Below, piece after piece: positions 34,081 through 43,062 of a DNA stretch of 64,000 bases. The translations under genes and the position numbers were made by a program. Under the pieces are notes generated by a model that saw nothing but the letters and a program-made list of their open reading frames with translations, did not search any database and was not told where the DNA came from. This DNA is from Eubacteriales bacterium. Its GTDB lineage: Bacteria > Bacillota > Clostridia > Lachnospirales > Lachnospiraceae. Numbering within the stretch: the first letter of the stretch is position 1; each line of letters opens with the position of its first letter. The stretch is from the NCBI GenBank assembly GCA_030524545.1, contig JAUNGM010000012.1:55706-119705 (forward strand). Direction: 5' to 3'.

Positions 34081-36089
34081 GCCGGATAAAAAAGGTCATT
34101 GCCGGAGTAGTGGTGACCGCATTAATTGCAGGTGCAGCATCCGGAGGGGCCATGTATATAAAGAAGTCCAATGAAAAAGAGGTTTTGGTTGTCAGCGTGT
34201 CAAGCCTTGCCAGCGACTTTTACAGCCAGGATACTTATCTGGACGGCAGTGTGACCACCAATATTTCCCAGAATGTGACAGTGGATAAGGATATGGTAAT
34301 TCAGGATGTGCCCGTCCAAAAGGGCGACAGTGTAAAGAAAGGGGACACCCTGATTACCTTTGATATGACTCTTGTGGAGATGGAACTGAATATTGCTAGG
34401 CTGAAACGACAGCAGTTGGAGCAGGATTTAAATAAAGCGGTAAACCGTCTGAAAAGCCTTCAGAACGGAGGGCCGATCGTGGAGGAGGATGATACTCTTC
34501 CAAGAAGCAGTAATGACGATCTGACCAGTACAGGGGAAGACGATGAGGTATCGGCAGCCGGATGGCAGGGGAATTATCTTGCTGCAGCCATTAAGCCGGC
34601 CATGCTTGCTGCAGCAATGGAAAATATCTTCTCGGATGATGCATCAGATAATCCGGGAAACGAGGTTTTGCAGTCAGCGGAAATACCTGATGTTAGAGAG
34701 GAAAATCCGGATGTGGATATGCCGGAGGCTGACGGCCAGCCGGACAGCAGTGATGGAATGGATTTGGATTCAGGTGAAGGTTTCAGTTCTGACAGCGACT
34801 TCAGCGCCGGTGACGGTTCCGGAAACGGATTTATTTCCGGAGAAAATGATCCGCCTAAGGCAACTCCTACTCCCACGCCTAAACCGGACAGTGGTATAGA
34901 TTATTTCGATTTCTTTACCTCAGAAGATGACTCGGGTTTTCATGACGGCAGCCCTGTATTTTATGATAAATTGGATGGAGATTCAATCCCTTATACAGGA
35001 AGGGGAAGTGAGGAAGAGCCTTATATATTTCTATGCAGTGCCGCTACGGGCAAAATTTCCGTAACAGGGGAATTCCTGAATCTGATGGCAGGATTCAGCA
35101 AAGACGGTACAAGGGTTCTGAATGAGAAAGGGTTCTGGTATCAGTTGGAATTTCATGAGAGAGATACGATCACAAACTTTGAAGACCGGACAGAGTCTTG
35201 TATCGGGTACTATCTTATTGATGGAACTCTGCTGGGAAGTCCGGCAGAGGGACTGGCAGAGGTGGAGTTTACGGTGGATGATGCTACCAAGTACGAGGAT
35301 GAAAACCCGGAAGATCCGGGAGACTCTGAAAATCCTGGTTCGAATAATGGTTCTGTTCTTACAAGGGCAGAGGCCATCAAACAGCAGCAGAACAAGATTG
35401 CAAGCCTGAAACTGGACATTCAGGAGAGTGATATCAATATTGCAAAGCTGGAAAAGAAGGTTCAGAAGCAAGTGGTCTATAGTAAGATCGATGGCATTGT
35501 AGCTTATGTGGGAGATTCTCTGACGGGCACCTCTTCAGGAAATGCGTTTCTTGTTGTAAAGAGCAAGGATGGCTACTATGTGAAGGGCTCGGTCAGCGAG
35601 CTTCTTCTGGATGAGGTGAAAGAGGGTACTCTTTTAAACTGCAACAGTTATGAGAACGGCAGTTTTGAGGCAGAAGTAGTAGACGTTTCCGAATATCCGA
35701 CAACATCTAATAATTACTATTATGGAGAAGGAAATCCAAATGTTTCCTATTATACATATAGTGCGATGGTAACGGATGACAGCGTGAAGCTTTCTGATCA
35801 GGACTGGCTGAATATCACCTTGAAAAACCAGGTTTCAGGAGCCGGCAGCTTTGTTCTGGATAAAGCATTTGTCCGAACAGAGAATGGCGTAAGCTATGTA
35901 TATAAGGATGATAATGGCGTCCTGAAGAAACAGATTCTTCAGGTGGGCGGCAATGTGAATGGCGGCTATAGTGTTCTGATCAAAGGCGGTCTTACAAAAG
36001 ACGATAGGATTGCTTTTCCGTACGGCAAGACTGCTCAGGAAGGTGTCAAGACCCGAGAAGGAACACTTGATGAGCTATACGGGTATTAA
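34077..36089 (+). CDS. Second membrane-fusion adaptor with a large insertion
   Basis: A 670-residue HlyD-like adaptor, much longer than the usual 350-450. Residues 1-30 hold the membrane anchor. The first lipoyl half (DMVIQDVPVQKGDSVKKGDTL) and a coiled-coil helix (MELNIARLKRQQLEQDL) come next. Then an insertion of about 300 residues follows: acidic low-complexity sequence, a TPTPTPKP stretch and a compact predicted domain (EEPYIFLCSAATGKISVTGEF). The returning helix (QNKIASLKLDIQESDINIAKL) and second lipoyl half (YSKIDGIVAYVGDSLTG) resume the fold at ~440. So the insertion sits at the hairpin tip. It overlaps the ATPase gene by 4 bases. Confidence 0.85.
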   Translation: MSRIKKVIAGVVVTALIAGAASGGAMYIKKSNEKEVLVVSVSSLASDFYSQDTYLDGSVTTNISQNVTVDKDMVIQDVPVQKGDSVKKGDTLITFDMTLVEMELNIARLKRQQLEQDLNKAVNRLKSLQNGGPIVEEDDTLPRSSNDDLTSTGEDDEVSAAGWQGNYLAAAIKPAMLAAAMENIFSDDASDNPGNEVLQSAEIPDVREENPDVDMPEADGQPDSSDGMDLDSGEGFSSDSDFSAGDGSGNGFISGENDPPKATPTPTPKPDSGIDYFDFFTSEDDSGFHDGSPVFYDKLDGDSIPYTGRGSEEEPYIFLCSAATGKISVTGEFLNLMAGFSKDGTRVLNEKGFWYQLEFHERDTITNFEDRTESCIGYYLIDGTLLGSPAEGLAEVEFTVDDATKYEDENPEDPGDSENPGSNNGSVLTRAEAIKQQQNKIASLKLDIQESDINIAKLEKKVQKQVVYSKIDGIVAYVGDSLTGTSSGNAFLVVKSKDGYYVKGSVSELLLDEVKEGTLLNCNSYENGSFEAEVVDVSEYPTTSNNYYYGEGNPNVSYYTYSAMVTDDSVKLSDQDWLNITLKNQVSGAGSFVLDKAFVRTENGVSYVYKDDNGVLKKQILQVGGNVNGGYSVLIKGGLTKDDRIAFPYGKTAQEGVKTREGTLDELYGY

Positions 36090-36104
36090 AGGAGGCGGGA
36101 ATAC

Positions 36105-37373
36105 ATGCTTGAGAATATAAGATTATCATTTCAGGGAATCTGGTCCCACAAAATGCGTTCCTTCCTGACAATGCTCGGTATTATTATCGGAATTGCATCG
36201 ATCATTGCGATTGTGTCCACAATTAAAGGAACCAGCGAGCAGATTAAAGAGGATCTGATCGGTTCCGGGAATAATACGGTAAACATCAGTTTGTATTATG
36301 GAGATAATACGTATGATACGGATTATGGAATGGGAAGCTCCAATCCGCCTATTCTGACAACAGACCAAAAAGAAGAGGTATTGGAACTGGAGAATGTGGA
36401 AAATGCAACCTTCTTTTACAGCCGTTCCTATTCCAGTAATATTTATTATCAGAATACCACATTCCAGGGCGGGAAGGTTTACGGAATTGACACAAATTTT
36501 CTGGAGACCTGCGGTTATACGGTTCGGTCCGGCAGGGGATTTGTCCAGAAGGATTATGATGAACTGCATAAAGTAGCATTGGTAGACAGCAGTGCGGCAG
36601 AAAATCTTTTTTCCGGGGAGGATCCGGTAGGAAAAATTGTTGAAATCGGTTCCGAACCATTTACAATCATTGGTGTTGTGCAGCAGGATGAAGATTATCT
36701 GCCCAATATCGATGATATATCCCAGTTTTACGAATATTATCAGACCGTAATGGGATCTGTGATGATTCCGTCCAGATGCTGGCCGATGGTATTCAAGTTT
36801 GATGAGCCGGAAAACGCGATCATCCGTGCCGATTCTACAGACAGCATGAGTACGGCGGGAAATGCAGCAGCTAAGGTCTTGAACCAGTATATAAGCAGCG
36901 GATCAAATTCTGACAGCACCACCCAATATGAATATCGGGCAGATGATGTCATGGAACGTGTAAAGAATCTTCAGAAGCTCAGTGAGAGCACCAATCAGCA
37001 GTTGCTTTGGATCGCCAGCATCTCCCTTCTGGTAGGGGGCATTGGAGTTATGAACATCATGCTTGTTTCCGTAACAGAACGAACAAGTGAGATAGGCCTG
37101 AAAAAAGCTATTGGAGCAAGGAAAAAGACGATTCTGATCCAGTTTTTAACGGAGGCGTCGGTACTTACCAGTATTGGCGGAGTAATCGGTGTTGTATCCG
37201 GTATTGCACTTTCCAAAGTGGTGTCGAGGCTGTCCGGGTCACCGACAGCCATCAGTGTTCCTGCAATCATCGGCTCCGTATTATTTTCTATGCTGATCGG
37301 AGTAATCTTTGGCCTGCTGCCTTCCGTAAAGGCGGCAAACCTGAATCCGATTGATGCATTGCGCAGTGAATAA
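36105..37373 (+). CDS. MacB/FtsX-type ABC permease
   Basis: A 422-residue exporter permease. Membrane segment 1 (SFLTMLGIIIGIASIIAIV) is followed by a large extracytoplasmic MacB_PCD domain (~45-280) with the conserved ALVDSSAAENLF segment, then three C-terminal segments with LLVGGIGVMNIMLVSVTERTSEIGLKKAIGA, the FtsX signature. With the ATPase and two adaptors upstream it should form a mechanotransmission-type exporter for peptides, antibiotics or lipids; the substrate is unknown. AAAGGAGGCGGG is its ribosome binding site. Confidence 0.93.
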   Translation: MLENIRLSFQGIWSHKMRSFLTMLGIIIGIASIIAIVSTIKGTSEQIKEDLIGSGNNTVNISLYYGDNTYDTDYGMGSSNPPILTTDQKEEVLELENVENATFFYSRSYSSNIYYQNTTFQGGKVYGIDTNFLETCGYTVRSGRGFVQKDYDELHKVALVDSSAAENLFSGEDPVGKIVEIGSEPFTIIGVVQQDEDYLPNIDDISQFYEYYQTVMGSVMIPSRCWPMVFKFDEPENAIIRADSTDSMSTAGNAAAKVLNQYISSGSNSDSTTQYEYRADDVMERVKNLQKLSESTNQQLLWIASISLLVGGIGVMNIMLVSVTERTSEIGLKKAIGARKKTILIQFLTEASVLTSIGGVIGVVSGIALSKVVSRLSGSPTAISVPAIIGSVLFSMLIGVIFGLLPSVKAANLNPIDALRSE

Positions 37374-37397
37374 AATACGTACGATTCAATTGCACAA

Positions 37398-37431
37398 AAG
37401 AGGATTTTGCCGAAAAGGGCAGAATCCTCTT
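37398..37431. terminator. Bidirectional terminator
   Basis: AAGAGGATTTTGCC (37398-37411) pairs with GGCAGAATCCTCTT (37418-37431) with one mismatch. It separates the converging permease and sensor kinase genes, with T-rich flanks on both strands. Confidence 0.8.
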
Positions 37432-37434
37432 ATT

Positions 37435-38721
37435 TTATCTATGGGGATATTTGGGAAGACGAATCAGGAAAACAGCACCTCCTCCCGGGGCATCCTTTAC
37501 CTGAATTGTCCCGCTGTGAAGCTGAACGATTTCTTTGGCAATACACAGGCCGAGGCCAAAGTGCTGTTTGTCATTTCTGGAGGTATCGGCACGGTAGAAG
37601 CGAAGGAAGATGGATTCCCTGGACTCATCAGGGATGCCGGGGCCATTATCTGCCACAGACAGAAAAACATTTTTGTCATTCTGCTCCAGTGCCAGGGTAA
37701 TACAGCCCTGGGACGGAACATAGCTTAAAGCATTGTCCATGAGAATGCTGAGAACCTGGGAAATTCTTGCTGCATCACAGAGACAGGGTTCCACATGCTC
37801 TTCCGGCAGCAGGACATCCAGATGGAGCATTTTCCTGCGGGCCAGGGGTTCATATTTTTCGTATGTTTCCAGCATCAGGGTGTCCAGTTCGCAGGGCGCG
37901 GTTACCAGGCTCCAGGAGTGGTTATCCGCATTAGCCAGAGAGAGCATATCGTTGATGAGGCGTCCCATACGGCTGCTTTCTTTTTTGATGATCTCTGTAA
38001 AGTGCGGAGCTTCTGCTGACGGGGCCTTTTCCATGGCGGAGATGCTGGACTGTATTACTGCAAGGGGAGAACGAAGTTCGTGGGAGGCAGAGGCAATAAA
38101 CTCTGTCTGCTGCTTCCGGCTTTCTTCCAGGGGGCGGATCATCTTTCTGGTAAAGAACCAGGAAAAGGCAGCCAGAGCCAGGACTGCGATCAGCACAGCA
38201 CAGCCGAATGCCAGACGCTGCTGATAGATCTGGATTTTCAAAGGCTCCAGAGGATAGAGAATCTCCAGGGAGAGGACACCGTTTACCCTGGGAATCAGCG
38301 CAGTACAGGCATAAAAATCACGGGTTTCAAATACAGTGCTTTTTGTAACCTGGGAAACACTTTTCAGGTTTTCCAGGTCCAGCCCGTAAGTGTCTTTGGA
38401 TATTTCCGCTGCTGTTATCAAAGAATCCGGCGATTCCCCGGAAGGATTCAATTTTTCGAAGAACAGAGGCTTTCCATTGTCTTTGATTTCCATCCGGATA
38501 CCGTATGCATTGCAGACCTGAAGGATCCACTGATGGGAGATAAGGCTCTGCCCTTCCAGGTGAGTGATGCAGGAAGAGGCATTGTTGGCAAAAGCCGTAT
38601 AGCTGTTTTGCCTGGTGCCGGATTCCGCAATAAAAAGGCAGGCAAGTGTCATGGCAATGAGAATCGTGCCTGTGATCAGCGTGGAAAAGATCGTCATTTG
38701 TATATGAAGCTTTCGAAACAT
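37435..38721 (-). CDS. Sensor histidine kinase
   Basis: A 428-residue membrane kinase. Membrane segments at ~10-32 and ~170-192 frame an extracytoplasmic sensor of about 135 residues. A HisKA domain carries SASHELRSPL with phospho-accepting His214. The HATPase_c domain has MDNALSYV (N box), VADNGPGIP (G1) and FGLGLCIAKEIV (G2). AGGAGG lies 7 bases from the ATG. No regulator gene is adjacent: the nearest one, on the same strand, is 2.6 kb further on (41358-42023), with the solute-binding protein gene between them. The kinase is divergent from that gene. Confidence 0.93.
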   Translation of the reverse strand: MFRKLHIQMTIFSTLITGTILIAMTLACLFIAESGTRQNSYTAFANNASSCITHLEGQSLISHQWILQVCNAYGIRMEIKDNGKPLFFEKLNPSGESPDSLITAAEISKDTYGLDLENLKSVSQVTKSTVFETRDFYACTALIPRVNGVLSLEILYPLEPLKIQIYQQRLAFGCAVLIAVLALAAFSWFFTRKMIRPLEESRKQQTEFIASASHELRSPLAVIQSSISAMEKAPSAEAPHFTEIIKKESSRMGRLINDMLSLANADNHSWSLVTAPCELDTLMLETYEKYEPLARRKMLHLDVLLPEEHVEPCLCDAARISQVLSILMDNALSYVPSQGCITLALEQNDKNVFLSVADNGPGIPDESRESIFLRFYRADTSRNDKQHFGLGLCIAKEIVQLHSGTIQVKDAPGGGAVFLIRLPKYPHR

Positions 38722-38747
38722 AAAAATTCCTCCTTATCAATGTCAAT

Positions 38748-38756
38748 ATCATAGCA
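38748..38756 (-). promoter_or_regulatory. Extended -10 promoter of the sensor kinase
   Basis: On the minus strand TGC-TATGAT ends about 27 bases before the kinase start codon. The -35 position is poor. Confidence 0.5.
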
Positions 38757-38809
38757 TATCATTCTGGAAAGTACCTCTAAAAAAGAAAAAAGTTTTCGGT
38801 TTTTATTTT

Positions 38810-38842
38810 TTAGAGAAATTTTAGAGATAAGGCTGGTATCAT
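38810..38842 (+). promoter_or_regulatory. Response-regulator-type direct repeats and promoter of the solute-binding protein
   Basis: TTAGAGA occurs at 38810-38816 and 38821-38827 (11-base period, one helical turn), followed by TGG-TATCAT (extended -10, 38834-38842). The second repeat starts 16 bases before the hexamer and replaces the -35 box. This is the standard geometry for an OmpR/PhoB-type activator. Confidence 0.65.
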
Positions 38843-38874
38843 ATGAGAAAATCAAGAAAGACGGAGGTAATCCA

Positions 38875-41226
38875 ATGAGAGGATATAAGAGATTAAAAAA
38901 GGGGATCGTTGTGACGACCGCAGTAAGTCTTGCGGCCGGAGGCAGCCTGTTTTTTGCAGGATGCGGAGAAAAGAAGGCGGAATCTGACAGCGTTGCAGCA
39001 GGGGACACCGTTGAAATGGAAGAAGCCGGAGAAGAAAAGGCTATGGGAAGGTATCTGGAATCAGAGCTTACCCTTCCGGAGGACTGCTGTATGTCCGATG
39101 GACTGGAATTTCTGGAGGATGGAACTTTGCGCTACAGCTTCCGGAATTCGGTATATGAGAATATGTACGCAGATTCCAAGGATAATGGGGAAACCTGGGG
39201 AGAACCGGTATCCATTGTAAAGCTTTTGAATTTTACCACGGATGCGTTTCAGATTGATAGTATGAAGCTTAATAAAGATGGAGGGATTTTTGTTCATGCT
39301 GTAGAGTATACCGATGAGAATTATGAGGATTATGTAACACATAATTATTACATTGACAAGGATGGAAATATCAGTGATCTGAACCTGGACTTTCTGGAGG
39401 GTACCTACCTTTGGGGAGGAATGGAATTTACGGAGGAAGGAACTCTCCTTCTGGGAGTGATGGGAAAAGGGATTGCAGAGATCAGCCTGGAGGACGGAAG
39501 CGTCCAAAAATGGTTTGAAGAGGGCGGAACGGCACAGTGGTTCGGGCTTGCCGGAAAGAATCTGATTGTAAATGTGGACGGAAGCCTCCATTATTATGAT
39601 CTGGAGACCGGCAAGCCGTTGGAAGATGAGGAAGCGCTTAGCCAGCAGATCGTCTCAAATGAGAAGAATCAGTACCGCAATGTCACCAGCTCCTGGACGA
39701 TCCTGTTTCTTTCGGGAGATGAAAAGGACAGTGTATTTTATGTAGATGATACGGGTATGTACCGGTATGCTTTCGGCGGCAGTGTGGTAGAACAGATCAT
39801 TGATGGAAAATTGAATTCCATTGGCTCTCCGGATACCGGATTTGTTGATATGGTAAAGGACAGTCAGGGAAGATTCTATCTGGCCGTACAGGATGGAGAA
39901 GGTGCTGCGAAGCTCCTGCAGTTTGAGTATTCCAAGGATGTGGCCGCGGTTCCGGATACGGAGCTGAAAGTCTATTCCCTCAGGGAGAACAGTTTCATGC
40001 GCCAGGCTGCTGCAGTCTTTCAGAAAAAGTATCCGGATATTTATCTGAATCTGGAAACCGGTATGTCCGGCGAGGATGCTATTACCATGACAGATGCTCT
40101 GAAGACCCTGAATACGGAAATCATGGCAGGGAAAGGACCGGATATTCTGGTTCTGGACGGTGTTCCGGAGGATACCTATATTGAAAAGGGAATGCTGGAG
40201 GATTTAAGCGGTATCCTGGAAAAGGTCAATGAAACAGATGGATTATTGGAGAATATTTATCAGCCTTATCAGGGAGAGGACGGAAGTGTTTATTCCATGC
40301 CGCTTCGATTTGCCATTCCGATTATTGCAGGGCATACGGAGGATCTTGATAAGATCCATGACCTGCAGACGCTTGCAGATGTGATCGAGGAAAATAAAGA
40401 AAACTATGATTCCTATAAGATGTCCGCTTCGCTCTGCAGTGCTCCGACAATGCTGCTTCGGAGTCTGGCGCGTGTCAGTGCAGGAGCCTGGATAAAGGAG
40501 GACGGTACACTGGATGAGGCTGCCGTTTCCGATTACCTTTCCCAGGCATACAGAATGTATCAGCCAACCCGGGAAATCATGAAGGAACTTTTGGGCGACC
40601 AGTATGATGAAATGGATGCTCAGTGGGCGGTAGACAATACCAGACTATATTTGTCAGACTCTATGCTTTTGGACGATACCTATCAGTTGGGCTTGGGCGA
40701 GGTATTTTCTTCGTATACTCTTTCTGAACTGTATTCCACAGAGGGTGTCGATTCTACCATAACACATAAAATCTGGAACGGGCAGGAAGAAAATTGCTTT
40801 ATCCCCATACAGTCTGTAGGGATTTCTTCCAAAGCGGCAGAAAAGGAAGCAGCGGAATTGTTTGCGGAGTTTCTATTCAGTCAGGAAGGACAGCGGATCG
40901 GTACAGAGGGGCTGCCGGTGAACAAAGCTGTTTACGAAGATGTGGATTACTGGAAGAAGGGTGAGTCAGACGAGATACTTTACACAAGCTCTTACGGCCG
41001 AAGCGATACAGGAGAAATGATGACATTTGAAACCCGTCAGGCGCCGGATGAGGAAATTGTCCGTATGCAGGAATTAGGAAAAACACTGGATAAGCCGTCG
41101 GATGTGAATGAATTTATCCTTTCCGCAGTCGCAGACAACGGAAAACGATATTTGAACGATGAGATTTCCCTTGATGAAGCAGTCAAAGCAATCATTCAGG
41201 AGGTAAATCTGTATCTGTCGGAATAA
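38875..41226 (+). CDS. Solute-binding lipoprotein with propeller-like N-terminal domain
   Basis: A 783-residue exported lipoprotein. The signal peptide ends in FFAGC with Cys30 lipid-modified. Residues ~55-355 look like a beta-propeller: an exact Asp-box S-x-D-x-G-x-T-W at residues 101-108 and repeated strands such as DSQGRFYLAV. Residues ~365-783 are an ABC extracellular solute-binding domain of the sugar/oligosaccharide type (AAAVFQKKYPDIYLNLETG, GKGPDILVLDG, FAEFLFSQEGQRI). Usual binding proteins are 400-550 residues, so the propeller is an extra module. Its promoter has paired TTAGAGA repeats shared with the permease operon at 42214. Confidence 0.8.
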   Translation: MRGYKRLKKGIVVTTAVSLAAGGSLFFAGCGEKKAESDSVAAGDTVEMEEAGEEKAMGRYLESELTLPEDCCMSDGLEFLEDGTLRYSFRNSVYENMYADSKDNGETWGEPVSIVKLLNFTTDAFQIDSMKLNKDGGIFVHAVEYTDENYEDYVTHNYYIDKDGNISDLNLDFLEGTYLWGGMEFTEEGTLLLGVMGKGIAEISLEDGSVQKWFEEGGTAQWFGLAGKNLIVNVDGSLHYYDLETGKPLEDEEALSQQIVSNEKNQYRNVTSSWTILFLSGDEKDSVFYVDDTGMYRYAFGGSVVEQIIDGKLNSIGSPDTGFVDMVKDSQGRFYLAVQDGEGAAKLLQFEYSKDVAAVPDTELKVYSLRENSFMRQAAAVFQKKYPDIYLNLETGMSGEDAITMTDALKTLNTEIMAGKGPDILVLDGVPEDTYIEKGMLEDLSGILEKVNETDGLLENIYQPYQGEDGSVYSMPLRFAIPIIAGHTEDLDKIHDLQTLADVIEENKENYDSYKMSASLCSAPTMLLRSLARVSAGAWIKEDGTLDEAAVSDYLSQAYRMYQPTREIMKELLGDQYDEMDAQWAVDNTRLYLSDSMLLDDTYQLGLGEVFSSYTLSELYSTEGVDSTITHKIWNGQEENCFIPIQSVGISSKAAEKEAAELFAEFLFSQEGQRIGTEGLPVNKAVYEDVDYWKKGESDEILYTSSYGRSDTGEMMTFETRQAPDEEIVRMQELGKTLDKPSDVNEFILSAVADNGKRYLNDEISLDEAVKAIIQEVNLYLSE

Positions 41227-41280
41227 AAAGGCTTTCGATATATAGAAACTTGTAATAAAAGATCATATAGAATATAAGAA

Positions 41281-41351
41281 ATAAAAACTGCCGGGCGGCA
41301 TATGCGATCACATCATGAGATTATCATGTTCAGCCGTCTGGCAGTTTTTAT
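41281..41351. terminator. Bidirectional terminator
   Basis: Nineteen-base arms (41281-41299 and 41333-41351) built on ATAAAAACTGCC pair with few mismatches and have A-rich and T-rich ends, so the hairpin ends transcription in both directions between the converging binding-protein and response-regulator genes. Confidence 0.85.
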
Positions 41352-41357
41352 ATATTT

Positions 41358-42023
41358 TTAAAGCTGATAGCCGATTCCGCGGATCGTTTTGACAGTCAGG
41401 GTGCTGCCTACGGTTTTCAGCCTTCTTCGGAGAAAGTGGATGTAGTTATCCAGGTTTCCCTCCTCCACATCACTGTCCAGTCCCCAGACCCTGTTGATCA
41501 GAACAGAACGTGTCAATGTCTGCCCGGGGTTTCGCAGAAAGACTTCCAGAAGATCTCCTTCACGTTTGGAAAGCGTGCATTCGTTTGCGCCGCAGGATAG
41601 ATGTTTAGTCTCCGGGTCATAAGTGATATCCTTCATAGTCAGGAAGGAGGAGCCTTCCCATTTGCCTGGGCGGCGCATAAGGCAGCGGATACGGGCATAA
41701 AGTTCCTCAAAGGCAAATGGTTTTACCATATAATCGTCCGCACCGCAGTCCAGGCCGGTAATCTTATCATTCAGATCGCCAAGTGCGGTAAGGAAGATTA
41801 CAGGTGTTGTTACATGGCCTTTGCGGGCTTCCCGGAGAACCGTTACCCCATCCATGGAAGGGAGCATCCGGTCAAGGATCACCAGGTCATGAAGATTTTC
41901 CTGCATAAAATACAGCCCTTCTTCCCCGTCATGGCAGACATCTACGGTAAAGTCCTCTTTTTCCAGCCGGTATTTTAGGGTTTCGCACAGTTCTTTATCA
42001 TCTTCTATAAGCAGAATTTTCAA
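41358..42023 (-). CDS. OmpR-family response regulator
   Basis: A 221-residue regulator. The receiver domain has the acidic pair Asp8-Asp9, phospho-acceptor Asp51 (VILDRMLPSMDG), the switch threonine in FLTALGD and the lysine of YMVKPF. The C-terminal winged helix has the transactivation and recognition pattern (LTRSVLINRVWG, LDNYIHFLRRRL, IRGIGYQL). The start is TTG at 42023, with GAAGGA 6 bases upstream; no ATG fits. OmpR-type regulators bind as dimers to direct repeats about 11 bases apart, exactly what is seen at the two transporter promoters nearby. The gene is divergent from the permease operon. Confidence 0.93.
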   Translation of the reverse strand: MKILLIEDDKELCETLKYRLEKEDFTVDVCHDGEEGLYFMQENLHDLVILDRMLPSMDGVTVLREARKGHVTTPVIFLTALGDLNDKITGLDCGADDYMVKPFAFEELYARIRCLMRRPGKWEGSSFLTMKDITYDPETKHLSCGANECTLSKREGDLLEVFLRNPGQTLTRSVLINRVWGLDSDVEEGNLDNYIHFLRRRLKTVGSTLTVKTIRGIGYQL

Positions 42024-42144
42024 TAGGATTCCTTCTTTCTAAAATCATACGGTAAGTTTTTGGGAACAAAATCATGTCTATTGTAACATAACCATCCTGA
42101 AAAAGCTGTAACATTTTTATCACTGCTGTTATCTTTTACTCAGC

Positions 42145-42177
42145 TTAGAGATTATTTAGAGATTACTATGCTATTCT
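42145..42177 (+). promoter_or_regulatory. Response-regulator-type direct repeats and promoter of the permease operon
   Basis: TTAGAGA at 42145-42151 and 42156-42162 with 11-base period, then TGC-TATTCT (extended -10, 42169-42177). The second repeat again starts 16 bases before the hexamer, the same arrangement as at 38810-38842. It lies in the divergent gap between the response regulator and the first permease. Confidence 0.65.
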
Positions 42178-42213
42178 TCTGTCAGGAAAAAGCAAATGAC
42201 AATGGAGGAATTT

Positions 42214-43059
42214 ATGAGAAAACGCAAAGAAGCCGTAAAAGCCCTGTTCTTTATCCTGCCGAGCTTTCTGGGAGTATGTTTGTTCTGGGTCGTTCCTTAT
42301 CTGGATGTGATCAGGCGCTCCTTTTTCAGTGCGGTGAGCGGGGAATTTACAGGCATCAAAAATTATCAGACAATATTTGGGAACCAGGCGTTCCGTCTTG
42401 CAGCGTCCAATACCCTGCGTTTTTTCTGCGTCTGCATCCCCATCCTGGTGGCATTGTCCCTTCTGGTGGCAGTCCTTCTTTCCAGAGAGCAGAGGAACCT
42501 TCAATTGAAAAAGAGCCTTTTTCTTCTTCCAATGGCCATCCCGGTAGCTTCCGTTGTGCTTTTGTGGAAGCTGCTTTTTCACAGCCAGGGACTTTTGAAT
42601 CATCTTCTGTCCCTGATTTCTGTGAAAGGGGTGGACTGGATGAATACAAAAGCATCTTTTGGAGTGCTGATCATCAGCTATCTCTGGAGAAACCTGGGAT
42701 ATGATGTGGTTTTGTGGGCAGCAGGAATCTCCGGCATTCCGCAGTCTCTCTATGATGCGGCGAAGGTAGACGGGGCAGGGGAATGGATGTGCTTTCGGAA
42801 GATCACCATGCCGAATCTGATGGGCTCATTATTTACGATCGTGGTTCTTTCCCTTCTGAATGGATTTAAGGTGTTTCGGGAGGCGTATCTCGTAGCAGGA
42901 GATTATCCTCAGCAGGATATGTATCTTTTACAGCATCTGCTTAATAACTGGTACCGTGACCTGGCGCTGGATAAAATGGCTGCGGCTGCGGTGGTAACGG
43001 GAATGATGATCATGCTGCTGATCCTGGCTTTGCAGAAAGCCTGGGCAAGGGAGGAATAG
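42214..43059 (+). CDS. ABC sugar-type permease, MalF/UgpA-like
   Basis: A 281-residue permease with six membrane segments. The cytoplasmic coupling loop is DAAKVDGAGEWMCFRKITMP, the EAA-type motif of importers. The first segment begins ALFFILPSFLGVCLFWVVPY. The ATG at 42214 has TGGAGG 5 bases upstream; an ATG at 42196 is less well placed. It pairs with the next gene as the two permease halves, and the binding protein is the separate gene at 38875. No ATPase is encoded here, so a shared MsmK-type ATPase is inferred. Confidence 0.88.
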   Translation: MRKRKEAVKALFFILPSFLGVCLFWVVPYLDVIRRSFFSAVSGEFTGIKNYQTIFGNQAFRLAASNTLRFFCVCIPILVALSLLVAVLLSREQRNLQLKKSLFLLPMAIPVASVVLLWKLLFHSQGLLNHLLSLISVKGVDWMNTKASFGVLIISYLWRNLGYDVVLWAAGISGIPQSLYDAAKVDGAGEWMCFRKITMPNLMGSLFTIVVLSLLNGFKVFREAYLVAGDYPQQDMYLLQHLLNNWYRDLALDKMAAAAVVTGMMIMLLILALQKAWAREE

Positions 43060-43062
43060 CTT

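Noticed and set aside
31871-37373. Macrolide or bacteriocin exporter with defined substrate
   Set aside because: The MacB family resemblance does not fix a substrate, and no precursor peptide or peptidase domain is near.
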